Shown: piece by piece, positions 40,954 through 48,200 of the stretch
Layout of the letters: the number at the start of each line of letters is the position of its first letter
Position numbering within the stretch: position 1 is the first letter of the stretch
Assembly (NCBI RefSeq): GCF_036241575.1
Contig: NZ_CP108455.1
Coordinates: 1,502,501-1,566,500 of the forward strand
Source of the DNA: Streptomyces sp. NBC_01267
GTDB taxonomy: Bacteria; Actinomycetota; Actinomycetes; Streptomycetales; Streptomycetaceae
Direction of reading: 5' to 3'
Length of the DNA: 64,000 nucleotides
The notes under the pieces: generated by a model
Seen by the model: only the letters and a program-made list of their open reading frames with translations
Told to the model about the DNA's origin: nothing
Database searches by the model: none
Position numbers and translations under genes: made by a program

Positions 40954-42753
40954 GTGACCCAATGTATCGAGGACTACGCCCTCATCGGCGATCTGCAGAC
41001 GGCGGCCCTGGTCGGCAGGGACGGCTCCATCGACTGGCTGTGCCTGCCGCGCTTCGACTCCGGTGCCTGTTTCGCCTCCCTGCTCGGGGACGACGAGAAC
41101 GGCCACTGGCGCATCGCCCCGACGGGCGCGGGCAACTGCACACGGCGGAGCTACGTGGGGGACTCCCTCGTGCTGGAATCGGTCTGGGAGACACCGACCG
41201 GCACCGTCAAGATCACTGACTTCATGCCGCAGCGCGACACCGCACCCGACATCATGCGGATCATCGAGGGTGTCTCCGGCGAGGTGGCCATGTCCGGGAC
41301 GCTGCGGCTGCGCTTCGACTACGGGTCGGTCGTGCCCTGGATGCGCCGGGCGGACGGACACCGGGTCGCGGTGGCGGGTCCCGACTCCGTGTGGCTGCGC
41401 AGCGAGCCCGAGGTGAAGACCTGGGGCCACCACTTCTCCACCTGCTCGTCGTTCACTGTCGCCGAGGGCGAGAAGGTGGCGTTCGTGCTCACCTGGCACC
41501 CCTCGCACGACCCCCGGCCGGCGCTCACCGACCCGCACGAGGCGCTGGAGAGCTCCCTGGCCGACTGGGAGGAGTGGTCGGCGCGCTGCCGGTACCGGGG
41601 GCCGTACCGCGAGGCCGTCATCCGCTCGCTGATCACGCTCAAGGCGCTCACTTTCGGCCCGACCGGCGGGATCGTCGCCGCTCCGACCACTTCGCTCCCG
41701 GAGGAGATCGGGGGCGTGCGCAACTGGGACTACCGGTTCTGCTGGCTGCGCGACTCCACCCTCACCCTGGGCGCGCTGCTCGCCTGCGGCTATCTCGACG
41801 AGGCGGCCGACTGGCGGGACTGGCTGCTGCGCGCGGTCGCGGGCAGCCCCGGCGATCTGCAGATCATGTACGGCCTCTCGGGCGAGCGGCGGCTGCCCGA
41901 GACCGAGCTGGGCTGGCTGCGCGGCCACCGGGGTTCCGCACCGGTACGGACCGGGAACGGCGCGGTCGACCAGGTCCAGCTCGATGTGTACGGGGAGGTC
42001 ATCGACTCGCTGCACCTGGCCCGCACCTCCGGTCTCGTCAACAAGCCGCACGCCTGGAACGTCCAGCTGAGCCTCCTCGGCTTCCTGGAGACCCGCTGGC
42101 GCGAGCCCGACGAAGGGCTCTGGGAAGTACGCGGACCGCGCCGCCACTTCGTGCACTCCAAGGTGATGGCGTGGGTGGCCGCCGACCGCGCCGTACGCAC
42201 CCTGGAGGACGAGCCGCGGGCGCGCGGCGACGTGGAGCGGTGGCGGCGGATGCGCGACGAGGTGCACCAGGAGGTGTGCGACAAGGGCTTCGATCCGGTG
42301 CGCAACACCTTCACCCAGTCGTACGGTTCCAAGGAGCTGGACGCGGCGACGCTGCTCATCCCCCAGGTCGGCTTCCTGCCGCCGGACGACCCGCGGGTCA
42401 TCGGCACGGTCGACGCCGTGCGCGAGGAGCTGAGCCACGACGGTCTGGTGCGCCGCTACAGCACCGGGGGCCCTGCGGTCGACGGGCTGCCCGGCAGCGA
42501 AGGCACCTTCCTGGTCTGCTCGTTCTGGCTGGCCGACGCGCTCCGGCTGACCGGCCGGGTCGCCGAGGCCGAGTGTCTCTTCGAGAAGCTGCTGGCACTG
42601 CGCAACGACGTGGGCCTGCTCGCCGAGGAGTACGACCCGGCGGCGGGCCGGCAGCTCGGGAACTTCCCGCAGGCGTTCAGCCACATCGGTCTGGTGAACA
42701 CCGCTCTGGCACTGGCCCGCGCGCAGGGGGCGCCCGAGGAGGATGCAGGATAG
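40954..42753 (+). CDS. Glycoside hydrolase family 15 protein
   Basis: 599 residues, no signal peptide. The family pattern appears as IEDYALIGDLQTAALVGRDGSIDWLCLPRFDS at the start (two catalytic-domain-linked beta strands), the beta-sandwich N-terminal domain to about residue 215, and an (alpha/alpha)6 barrel: NWDYRFCWLRDSTLTLGALL, W-type aromatic subsites VHSKVMAWVAADR and LPGSEGTFLVCSFWLADAL (conserved acid/base Glu in GSEGTF and the LLAEEYDP Glu region). Actinobacterial members include trehalases and glucoamylase-like enzymes; intracellular trehalose or maltosaccharide use is likely. GTG start at 40954. Confidence 0.9.
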   Translation: MTQCIEDYALIGDLQTAALVGRDGSIDWLCLPRFDSGACFASLLGDDENGHWRIAPTGAGNCTRRSYVGDSLVLESVWETPTGTVKITDFMPQRDTAPDIMRIIEGVSGEVAMSGTLRLRFDYGSVVPWMRRADGHRVAVAGPDSVWLRSEPEVKTWGHHFSTCSSFTVAEGEKVAFVLTWHPSHDPRPALTDPHEALESSLADWEEWSARCRYRGPYREAVIRSLITLKALTFGPTGGIVAAPTTSLPEEIGGVRNWDYRFCWLRDSTLTLGALLACGYLDEAADWRDWLLRAVAGSPGDLQIMYGLSGERRLPETELGWLRGHRGSAPVRTGNGAVDQVQLDVYGEVIDSLHLARTSGLVNKPHAWNVQLSLLGFLETRWREPDEGLWEVRGPRRHFVHSKVMAWVAADRAVRTLEDEPRARGDVERWRRMRDEVHQEVCDKGFDPVRNTFTQSYGSKELDAATLLIPQVGFLPPDDPRVIGTVDAVREELSHDGLVRRYSTGGPAVDGLPGSEGTFLVCSFWLADALRLTGRVAEAECLFEKLLALRNDVGLLAEEYDPAAGRQLGNFPQAFSHIGLVNTALALARAQGAPEEDAG

Positions 42754-42757
42754 GTGC

Positions 42758-43513
42758 ATGGATCTTGGACTGAAGGACCGCGTCTACATCGTCACCGGCG
42801 CCACCAGGGGACTGGGGTTCGCCTCCGCCCGGGAACTGGCGGCCGACGGCGCGAAGGTGATCGTCACGGGACGGGAGGCGGAGTCCGCGGAGGCCGCGGC
42901 GGCCGAGCTGGGCCCGAACGCGCTCGGAGTGGCCGCGGACAACAGCGACCCCGCTGCCGCCGCGCGGCTGATCGCCACGGCGCGCGAGCACTTCGGCCGC
43001 TTCGACGGAATCCTGATCAGCGTCGGCGGTCCGGCCCCCGGCTCGGCGGCCGACAACACCGACGAGCAGTGGCGTACCGCGTTCGAGACGGTCTTCCTCG
43101 GCGCGGTGCGGCTGGCCCGTACGGCGGCGGCCGAGCTCTCCGAAGGCGGAGTCATCGGCTTCGTGCTCTCCGCCTCGGTGCACGAGCCGATCGGCGGGCT
43201 GACGATCTCCAACGGCCTGCGCCCCGGCCTGGCGGGCTTCGCGAAGTCGCTCGCGGACGAACTGGGCCCGCGCGGCATCCGGGTGGTCGGACTGCTGCCC
43301 GGCCGGATCGACACGGACCGGGTCCGGCAGCTGGACGCCCTCGGCGGCGACGCGGAGGCGGCCCGGACGCGCGGTGAGGCGGGGATTCCGCTACGGCGGT
43401 ACGGGAAGCCCGAGGAGTTCGGCAGGACGGCCGCGTTCCTGCTGTCGCCGGGGGCCTCCTATCTCACCGGCGTGATGCTGCCGGTCGACGGAGGCGCCCG
43501 GCACGGTTTCTGA
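42758..43513 (+). CDS. SDR-family oxidoreductase with altered active site
   Basis: 251 residues. The Rossmann motif TGATRGLGFASARELAADG is intact, but the NAG motif is replaced by SVGGPAPG and the expected Tyr-x3-Lys becomes SNGLR (Ser151 to Arg155), after VLSASVHEPIGGLTI. Similar SDRs with Ser/Asn and Arg are known in several bacteria; their chemistry is unclear. PVDGG at the C terminus is normal. ATG 42758 is preferred since it has GGATAGG upstream and the conserved start MDLGLKDRVYIVTG; ATG 42743 would overlap the GH15 stop by 11 bp. Translationally close to the GH15 gene. Confidence 0.88.
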   Translation: MDLGLKDRVYIVTGATRGLGFASARELAADGAKVIVTGREAESAEAAAAELGPNALGVAADNSDPAAAARLIATAREHFGRFDGILISVGGPAPGSAADNTDEQWRTAFETVFLGAVRLARTAAAELSEGGVIGFVLSASVHEPIGGLTISNGLRPGLAGFAKSLADELGPRGIRVVGLLPGRIDTDRVRQLDALGGDAEAARTRGEAGIPLRRYGKPEEFGRTAAFLLSPGASYLTGVMLPVDGGARHGF

Positions 43514-43536
43514 ACACCCGCCGGAACAGGCCGCGT

Positions 43537-44223
43537 TCAGGGCAGTTCCACCGCGGTGACCAGTACCGTCACGGAGGGCCCGCCGTCGGCGGCGCGGGCG
43601 GCGGCGGCCCGGACGGCCGCGGCGACGTCCAGCGCCCGGTGACCCGGCGCCACGGCGATCTCGACCCGTACGTGGCCGTCCCCGCTGTGCACGGCCGCCC
43701 CCAGCGCCCCGGTGAGGTGGGCGACCCCGGGGACGGCCGCCGCGGCCTCCGCCACAGGACCGCGTACCGCTGCCAATCGCCTGTCCGGCCCAACCCGGGC
43801 CGACGGATCCCGCGGAGCGTCGAGCAGGCCGGTCACCCGCACGTCCACCTCGGTGACAGCGAGGCCGAGCAGGTCCGCGGCGGCGGCGAACAGCGCGTCA
43901 CGCAGGCCGTCGACCGCGGCGGGCAGCGACTCTCCCCCGGTCGTCCCCTCGGCCTCCGCCTCGATCCGCAGCGGACCCGGCGGCAGGGCGCTCGGCGGCG
44001 GCGGGACCTGCGGCACCGTGTCCGGCCCGGGGTCGGCCAGGGCGATCCGCAGCTTGCCGAGGGCCATCCCTGACACACCGTCCGCGGCCCGCCGCAGCAC
44101 GGCGGCAGCGGCCTGTTCGGCGATCCACGCCCCGTCGTGGGCACCGCCCAGCGGCAGCAGCCTGCCGAGGGCGAGCCGACTGCGTACCGCCGCTGTCCAA
44201 CCGTCGTCTCCGTCACCCGTCAT
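43537..44223 (-). CDS. Conserved Asp23-cluster protein of unknown function
   Basis: 228 residues, Ala-rich (about 25 percent). It seems to contain a repeat of the Asp23/Gls24-like pattern: ALGKLRIALADPGPD, then GLAVTEVDVRVTGLLDAPRD, and a second part with SGDGHVRVEIAVAPGHRALDVAAAVRAAAARAADGG followed by SVTVLVTAVEL. The last stretch matches the strand-helix-strand of Gls24 proteins. Databases give related proteins a misleading baculovirus P10 name, as far as I recall. It is divergent from the Asp23 gene set (95-bp intergenic region). Cell-envelope association is inferred from position only. Confidence 0.75.
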   Translation of the reverse strand: MTGDGDDGWTAAVRSRLALGRLLPLGGAHDGAWIAEQAAAAVLRRAADGVSGMALGKLRIALADPGPDTVPQVPPPPSALPPGPLRIEAEAEGTTGGESLPAAVDGLRDALFAAAADLLGLAVTEVDVRVTGLLDAPRDPSARVGPDRRLAAVRGPVAEAAAAVPGVAHLTGALGAAVHSGDGHVRVEIAVAPGHRALDVAAAVRAAAARAADGGPSVTVLVTAVELP

Positions 44224-44317
44224 GTCTCCACCCTGCCGCATTCCCGGCGCGGAATCGGGCAAGCGCACATAACGTGGGCACCGGAATCCGCTACCGCTCG
44301 GAAAGGGACGTACGGCG

Positions 44318-44809
44318 ATGAGCGACACCGCACAGCAGAACCAGTCCGAGACCCCCGGGAGGGGGCAGGCCGGCCAGGAGCCCCGCAGGACGGACGTGAC
44401 GAAACGTGGTGGCGGCAGCCCCGCTTCGCGCGGGCGCACCACCATCGCCGACGGTGTGGTGGAGAAGATCGCGGGCCTCGCAGCCCGTGACGTCTCCGGT
44501 GTCCACGCGATGGGCAGCGGTCTCTCGCGCACCTTCGGTGCCATGCGCGACCGGGTCCCGGGCGGTACCAAGTCCGTGTCCCGGGGGGTGAAGGCCGAGG
44601 TCGGTGAAGTCCAGACGGCTCTCGATCTGGAGATCGTCGTCGACTACGGCGTCTCGATCGCGGAGGTCGCACGCGAGGTACGCGAGTACGTCATCTCGGC
44701 CGTCGAACGGATGACGGGCCTGGAGGTGGTGGAGGTCAACATCGCGGTGAGCGATGTGAAGCTGCCCGACGAGGAGGACGACGAAGAGCCGGAGTCCCGC
44801 CTTCAGTAG
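44318..44809 (+). CDS. Asp23/Gls24-family envelope stress protein
   Basis: 163 residues. The Asp23/Gls24 domain covers about 40-150: TTIADGVVEKIAGLAARDVSGVHAMG, AEVGEVQTALDLEIVVDYGVSIAEVAREVREYV and TGLEVVEVNIAVSDVKLPDE, with an acidic C-terminal tail (EEDDEEPESRLQ). In Staphylococcus Asp23 is tied to the membrane by AmaP and protects the envelope. Here the AmaP homologue is encoded 1.2 kb downstream, so the same assembly is likely. GAAAGGGACG precedes the ATG. First gene of a five-gene operon with several ATGA overlaps. Confidence 0.93.
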   Translation: MSDTAQQNQSETPGRGQAGQEPRRTDVTKRGGGSPASRGRTTIADGVVEKIAGLAARDVSGVHAMGSGLSRTFGAMRDRVPGGTKSVSRGVKAEVGEVQTALDLEIVVDYGVSIAEVAREVREYVISAVERMTGLEVVEVNIAVSDVKLPDEEDDEEPESRLQ

Positions 44810-44841
44810 GGCCCAACCCCGGTCGGTCTAAGGAGTGCAGG

Positions 44842-45033
44842 ATGAGTATGGCTGTGGTCGGCCTGTTGGTCGGTATGGCACTTGGCTTCGCCGGCTACTT
44901 CGGCGGCTTCGGAGCCTTCCTTCTGGTTGCCGCGCTCGGCGCGGTCGGATTCGTCGCGGGCAAGTTCCTCGACGGTGACCTGGAAGCAGGCGACTTCTTC
45001 CGCGGACGCGACCACGGTGACGGGCGGCGATGA
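44842..45033 (+). CDS. Small membrane protein of the Asp23/AmaP operon
   Basis: 63 residues. One long hydrophobic segment (residues 4-42) with glycine-rich packing motifs (GLLVGMALGFAGYFGGFGAFLLVAALGAVGF, best read as two short helices as in DUF2273-type proteins), followed by a charged tail FLDGDLEAGDFFRGRDHGDGRR. The ATG follows AAGGAGTGCAGG; a second ATG at 44848 is possible. Its stop overlaps the next Asp23 gene by 4 bp, so it is cotranslated. Probably a membrane partner of the Asp23 proteins. Confidence 0.85.
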   Translation: MSMAVVGLLVGMALGFAGYFGGFGAFLLVAALGAVGFVAGKFLDGDLEAGDFFRGRDHGDGRR

Positions 45034-45374
45034 CCACTCAGGTCGCGCCCGCGGAGCGCGGTTCGACACGGATCGCCGACCGGGTCGTGTCGAAGATCGC
45101 CGCGCAGGCGGCCCGGGAGGCGATCGGCGAGGTACCCGAGGGCGGCGCCGCCCCGAACGCCGCGGTCACGGTGCACGAGGCCCGTGCGCGGGTACGGGTC
45201 AGTCTGGAGCTGGCCTACCCGTCAGACATCGGCGCCCAGTGCGGTGAGGTGCGCCGCCGGGTCAAGCAGCGGGTCGAGACACTGGCGGGCATGGAAGTAC
45301 CCGAGGTGGCGGTACAGATCGAGCGGCTGCACTCGGAACAGACCCGTGGCGCCGATCGGGGGAGGGCCCGATGA
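45030..45374 (+). CDS. Asp23/Gls24-family protein (second copy)
   Basis: 114 residues, shorter than the first copy. Core motifs: ADRVVSKIAAQAAREAIGEVPEGG, VTVHEARARVRVSLELAYPSDIGAQCGEVRRRVKQRV and TLAGMEVPEVAVQIERLH, without the acidic tail. It starts in the end of the small membrane gene (ATGA) and overlaps the following gene similarly. Its divergence from the 163-residue Asp23 copy suggests a hetero-oligomer rather than a recent duplication. Confidence 0.92.
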   Translation: MTTQVAPAERGSTRIADRVVSKIAAQAAREAIGEVPEGGAAPNAAVTVHEARARVRVSLELAYPSDIGAQCGEVRRRVKQRVETLAGMEVPEVAVQIERLHSEQTRGADRGRAR

Positions 45375-46027
45375 GCGAACCCGACAACAGCACCCAGCGG
45401 CTTCCCGCCGTCGAGAAGTCGCCTTCGGCGGATCTGGAGCCGTTGTCGTCCGCCACGGCCTACCGGCCCCCGGGTTCGGGCGGCCGGGCGGGCCGTTTCT
45501 GGTCACGGCGCCGGATCCCGGCCGGACTGCTGGCACTTCTCCTGCTCGCCGCGGCCGGTGTGCTGCTCTACGACGTGTCGGCGGTACGGGCGGGACGCCC
45601 CGCGATGCACTGGCGCCGTGTGGTGGCGAACGATCTGGCGACGCGCCCCCTCGACAACATCTGGATCAAGGTCGGCGCGGGCGTCGCGATGGCGATCGGC
45701 CTGTGGCTGATCGTGCTCGCCCTCACCCCCGGACTGCGCTCGCTGCTGTCGATGCGCCGCGACAGCCCACAGGTCAAGGGCGGTCTTGAGCGGGACGCGG
45801 CGGCGCTGGTACTGCGCGACCGGGCGATGGAGGTGGCGGGTGTGCAGTCCGTACACATTCGTGTGAAGCGCTCCAGGGTCAAGGCGCGTGCGCGCTCGCA
45901 CTTCCGTGAACTCGACGATGTACGGGCCGACTTGGACGCCGCGCTGGACGCGGGGATCACGGAGCTGGGGCTCGCCTCGTCGCCCGGACTCTCCGTGCGT
46001 GTCGGCCGTCCTGCCAGGAAGGGGTGA
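45371..46027 (+). CDS. DUF6286-type membrane protein
   Basis: 218 residues. Cytoplasmic N-terminal 45 residues, one helix ALLALLLLAAAGVLLYDVSAVR-like (LLALLLLAAAGVLLYDVSAV) near 57-77, a loop with WRRVVANDLATRPLDNIW, a second helix VGAGVAMAIGLWLIVLALTPG near 105-125, and a C-terminal domain (DAAALVLRDRAMEVAGVQSVHIRVKRSRVKARARSHF as two parts) that resembles the cytoplasmic domain of AmaP. It is coupled to both neighbours and is a plausible second anchor for the Asp23 complex. Start ATG overlaps the previous stop. Confidence 0.85.
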   Translation: MSEPDNSTQRLPAVEKSPSADLEPLSSATAYRPPGSGGRAGRFWSRRRIPAGLLALLLLAAAGVLLYDVSAVRAGRPAMHWRRVVANDLATRPLDNIWIKVGAGVAMAIGLWLIVLALTPGLRSLLSMRRDSPQVKGGLERDAAALVLRDRAMEVAGVQSVHIRVKRSRVKARARSHFRELDDVRADLDAALDAGITELGLASSPGLSVRVGRPARKG

Positions 46028-46032
46028 CGGCG

Positions 46033-46611
46033 ATGCTGAGGCCGGTCAACCGGGTACTGCTCTGTCTCGCCGGACTGGTGCTGCTCGCGCTCGGCGGCGC
46101 GGTGCTCGCGGCGGGGCTCAACTTCTCCGTGCCGTCCTGGTGGCCCTTCGACGGGCCCCACGACGTGCTGCTCAGCGTGGCCGACCGGGACAAGTGGCGC
46201 AAGAACGGCTGGTGGTGGCCGGTGGTCATCGCGGCGCTCGCCGTCATCGTCCTGCTCGCACTCTGGTGGCTGCTCGCCCAGCTGCGCCGTGCGCGGCTCT
46301 CCGAGGTGCTCGTGGCCAGCGGTGACGGCAACGGAGCGCGGCTCAGGGGCCGGGCCCTGGAGAACGTCCTGTCCAGTGAGGCCGAGTCACTGCGCGGCGT
46401 CGACCGGGCGACCGTCCGGCTGACGGGCCGGCGGACCGCGCCGGAGGCCCGGGTGGGTCTCGTCCTCACGGCGCACGCCCAGCCGACGGCCGCCCTGTCG
46501 CGCCTCACCACCGAGGCGCTGGAGCACGCCCGCGCATCGGCGGGCCTGGCGGAGCTGCCGGCCGAGGTCCGGCTGCGCGCGGCGAAGCACCGCGCGCAGC
46601 GGGTGGCCTGA
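46033..46611 (+). CDS. amaP: AmaP-type alkaline shock response membrane anchor
   Basis: 192 residues. Two helices (VNRVLLCLAGLVLLALGGAVLAAGL, shown as about residues 5-27, and WWWPVVIAALAVIVLLALWWLLA around 60-82) enclose a short outside loop with VPSWWPFDGPHDVLL. The C-terminal cytoplasmic domain (RGRALENVLSSEAESLRGVDRATVRLTGRRTAPEARVGLVLTA) matches AmaP, the membrane anchor of Asp23. ATG 46033 gives a good distance to AGGAAGGGG; GTG 46024, which overlaps the previous stop, is an alternative. Last gene of the operon. Confidence 0.88.
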   Translation: MLRPVNRVLLCLAGLVLLALGGAVLAAGLNFSVPSWWPFDGPHDVLLSVADRDKWRKNGWWWPVVIAALAVIVLLALWWLLAQLRRARLSEVLVASGDGNGARLRGRALENVLSSEAESLRGVDRATVRLTGRRTAPEARVGLVLTAHAQPTAALSRLTTEALEHARASAGLAELPAEVRLRAAKHRAQRVA

Positions 46612-46633
46612 GGGCGCTCCTCCGCCTTTCCGT

Positions 46634-46669
46634 CCTCCGTGGCGGAGGAGCACCTCCGTGGCGGAGGAG
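46634..46669. terminator. Duplicated small hairpin after amaP
   Basis: CTCCGTGGCGGAGGAG occurs twice in direct repeat (46635-46650 and 46654-46669), and each copy can fold as CTCC/GGAG hairpin. It sits between the convergent amaP and enoyl-CoA hydratase genes and probably terminates transcripts. Confidence 0.45.
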
Positions 46670-46679
46670 CGGCGCGCGG

Positions 46680-47471
46680 TCAGTCGGACAGGCCCGCCAG
46701 GTCACGCAGCCTGCGGCCCTGAGCGGCGCGCTCGGCGGTGCGCTGCTCCTCGTACGTACGGTCCGAGGCGCCGAACAGCAGCGCCTTCGTCTCGATCACC
46801 GCGTCCCGGGGGGCGGCGAGCAGCGCCGCGGTCAGGTCCTGGACCGCGCTCTCCAGCTCGTCGGCGGGGACGGCGATGTTGGCGAGGCCCGTGCGGACGG
46901 CCTCTTCCGCGTGGACGAAACGGCCGGTGGCGCAGATCTCCAGCGCGCGGGCATAGCCGACGAGCCCCACCAGCGGGTGTGTGCCGGTGAGGTCGGGGAC
47001 GAGTCCGAGGCTGGTCTCGCGCATGGCGAACTGCACGTCCTCGGCGACGACCCGCAGGTCACAGGCGAGGGCGAGCTGGAACCCGGCGCCGATCGCATGG
47101 CCCTGTACGGCGGCGATCGTGATCAGGTCGGTGCGGCGCCACCAGGTGAACGCTTCCTGGTACTCGGCGATGGCAGCGTCGAGCGCGGCGTCATCGCCAC
47201 GTGCCAGATCGAGGAAGGACGGCTCACCGTCGAAGCCCTCAGGCGTGAACGCCTGACGGTCCAGGCCGGCGGAGAAGGACTTGCCCTCACCACGCAGCAC
47301 CACGACGCGGACAGTGCCCGGCAGCGACCGTCCCGCTTCTGTCAACGCCCGCCACAGAGCGGGAGACTGGGCGTTGCGCTTCGCGGGATTGGTCAGGGTC
47401 ACCGTGGCGACCGCGTCCTCGACGGTGAGCCGTACGCCGTCCTTGTCGAGCACGTTGTCGAGCGAGGTCAT
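46680..47471 (-). CDS. Enoyl-CoA hydratase/isomerase family protein
   Basis: 263 residues, crotonase fold. ATVTLTNPAKRNAQSPALW, the oxyanion hole segment GEGKSFSAGLD, and VQGHAIGAGFQLALACDLRVVAEDVQF (given in pieces) follow the family pattern; the two catalytic Glu of hydratases are in part replaced: MRETSLGLVPDLTGTHPL has Glu at the first site only in a shifted position, so hydratase activity should be tested rather than assumed. The ATG at 47471 has GGAGATCCC just upstream; the longer frame lacks this. Acts probably in fatty acid or amino acid breakdown. Confidence 0.88.
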   Translation of the reverse strand: MTSLDNVLDKDGVRLTVEDAVATVTLTNPAKRNAQSPALWRALTEAGRSLPGTVRVVVLRGEGKSFSAGLDRQAFTPEGFDGEPSFLDLARGDDAALDAAIAEYQEAFTWWRRTDLITIAAVQGHAIGAGFQLALACDLRVVAEDVQFAMRETSLGLVPDLTGTHPLVGLVGYARALEICATGRFVHAEEAVRTGLANIAVPADELESAVQDLTAALLAAPRDAVIETKALLFGASDRTYEEQRTAERAAQGRRLRDLAGLSD

Positions 47472-47585
47472 GGGATCTCCGGTTCGGGTGCAGACAGTTA
47501 AGTGACTGCACAGTAACCACCATGTCGGCCTTTCGACCGGGCGGGTGGTCACCTTCGAGCCGGCGAACCCCGGACCGCGGGCCTG

Positions 47586-47807
47586 TCAGGCCGTAGCGGC
47601 CTTCTTGCCTCGCGTTGCTCCGCCGCGTCCTCGCAGCGTCACTCCGGACTCGCTGAGCATCCGGTGGACGAATCCGTAGGAGCGGCCGGTCTCTTCGGCC
47701 AGCGCCCGGATGCTCGCACCGGAGTCATATTTCTTCTTCAGGTCTGCCGCGAGCTTGTCGCGCGCGGCGCCGGTTACCCGGCTGCCCTTCTTCAGAGTCT
47801 CGGCCAC
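47586..47807 (-). CDS. Small helix-turn-helix protein
   Basis: 73 residues, basic at both ends. The HTH is at about 28-55: DSGASIRALAEETGRSYGFVHRMLSESG, with recognition helix SYGFVHRML; it looks like a Hin-recombinase or Trp-repressor type HTH used in small actinobacterial DNA-binding proteins. The C terminus GRGGATRGKKAATA is Lys/Arg-rich and likely contacts the DNA backbone. GTG start with GAGGAGG upstream. Regulon unknown. Confidence 0.85.
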   Translation of the reverse strand: MAETLKKGSRVTGAARDKLAADLKKKYDSGASIRALAEETGRSYGFVHRMLSESGVTLRGRGGATRGKKAATA

Positions 47808-48200
47808 CCGTGCCTCCTCAAGGAAGTGCGCTCTGGACTCTCATGATCACCCCTACACGGCTTCCTGGCCACCCATTCGGCAAGGTCTGTGGGACACGGA
47901 TTTCTGTGGCACGCCTCACTGTCCCGGCCGGATTTCGTCATTCCGCCGACGGCCGGGGATACGCCAAACCCCCGCTGGGCGCGAAATGGCTGGTCAGCGG
48001 GGGTCGGTTGGCAAGAGGGCGGTACGGACCCGTGCGCCGCTCCGGGAGCGGGCGGCCAGGCGTGGGACACGCCGTGGTACGAGAGCGTCTCACCCAGATG
48101 AAGGATCACGGGTAGGCCGAATGATCCATCCGGAGTGGATCAGGTCGCAGCACGACCCTGCGGAACCGGCCAGGAACGGCCGGAACCGGCGGGGACGGGA
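47808..48200. other. Intergenic region without recognised gene
   Basis: These 393 bp separate the HTH gene start from the ABC-F gene stop. Short frames exist but lack a ribosome binding site and third-position bias. The left 100 bp should be the HTH gene promoter. A perfect 7-bp inverted repeat TGATCCA-N7-TGGATCA (48122-48142) and the CCGGCC/GGCCGG repeats right of it may terminate the ABC-F transcript. Nothing else is seen. Confidence 0.6.

Noticed and set aside
47792..48115. Short frames in the region between the HTH and ABC-F genes
   Set aside because: No codon bias, no ribosome binding site, no domain.
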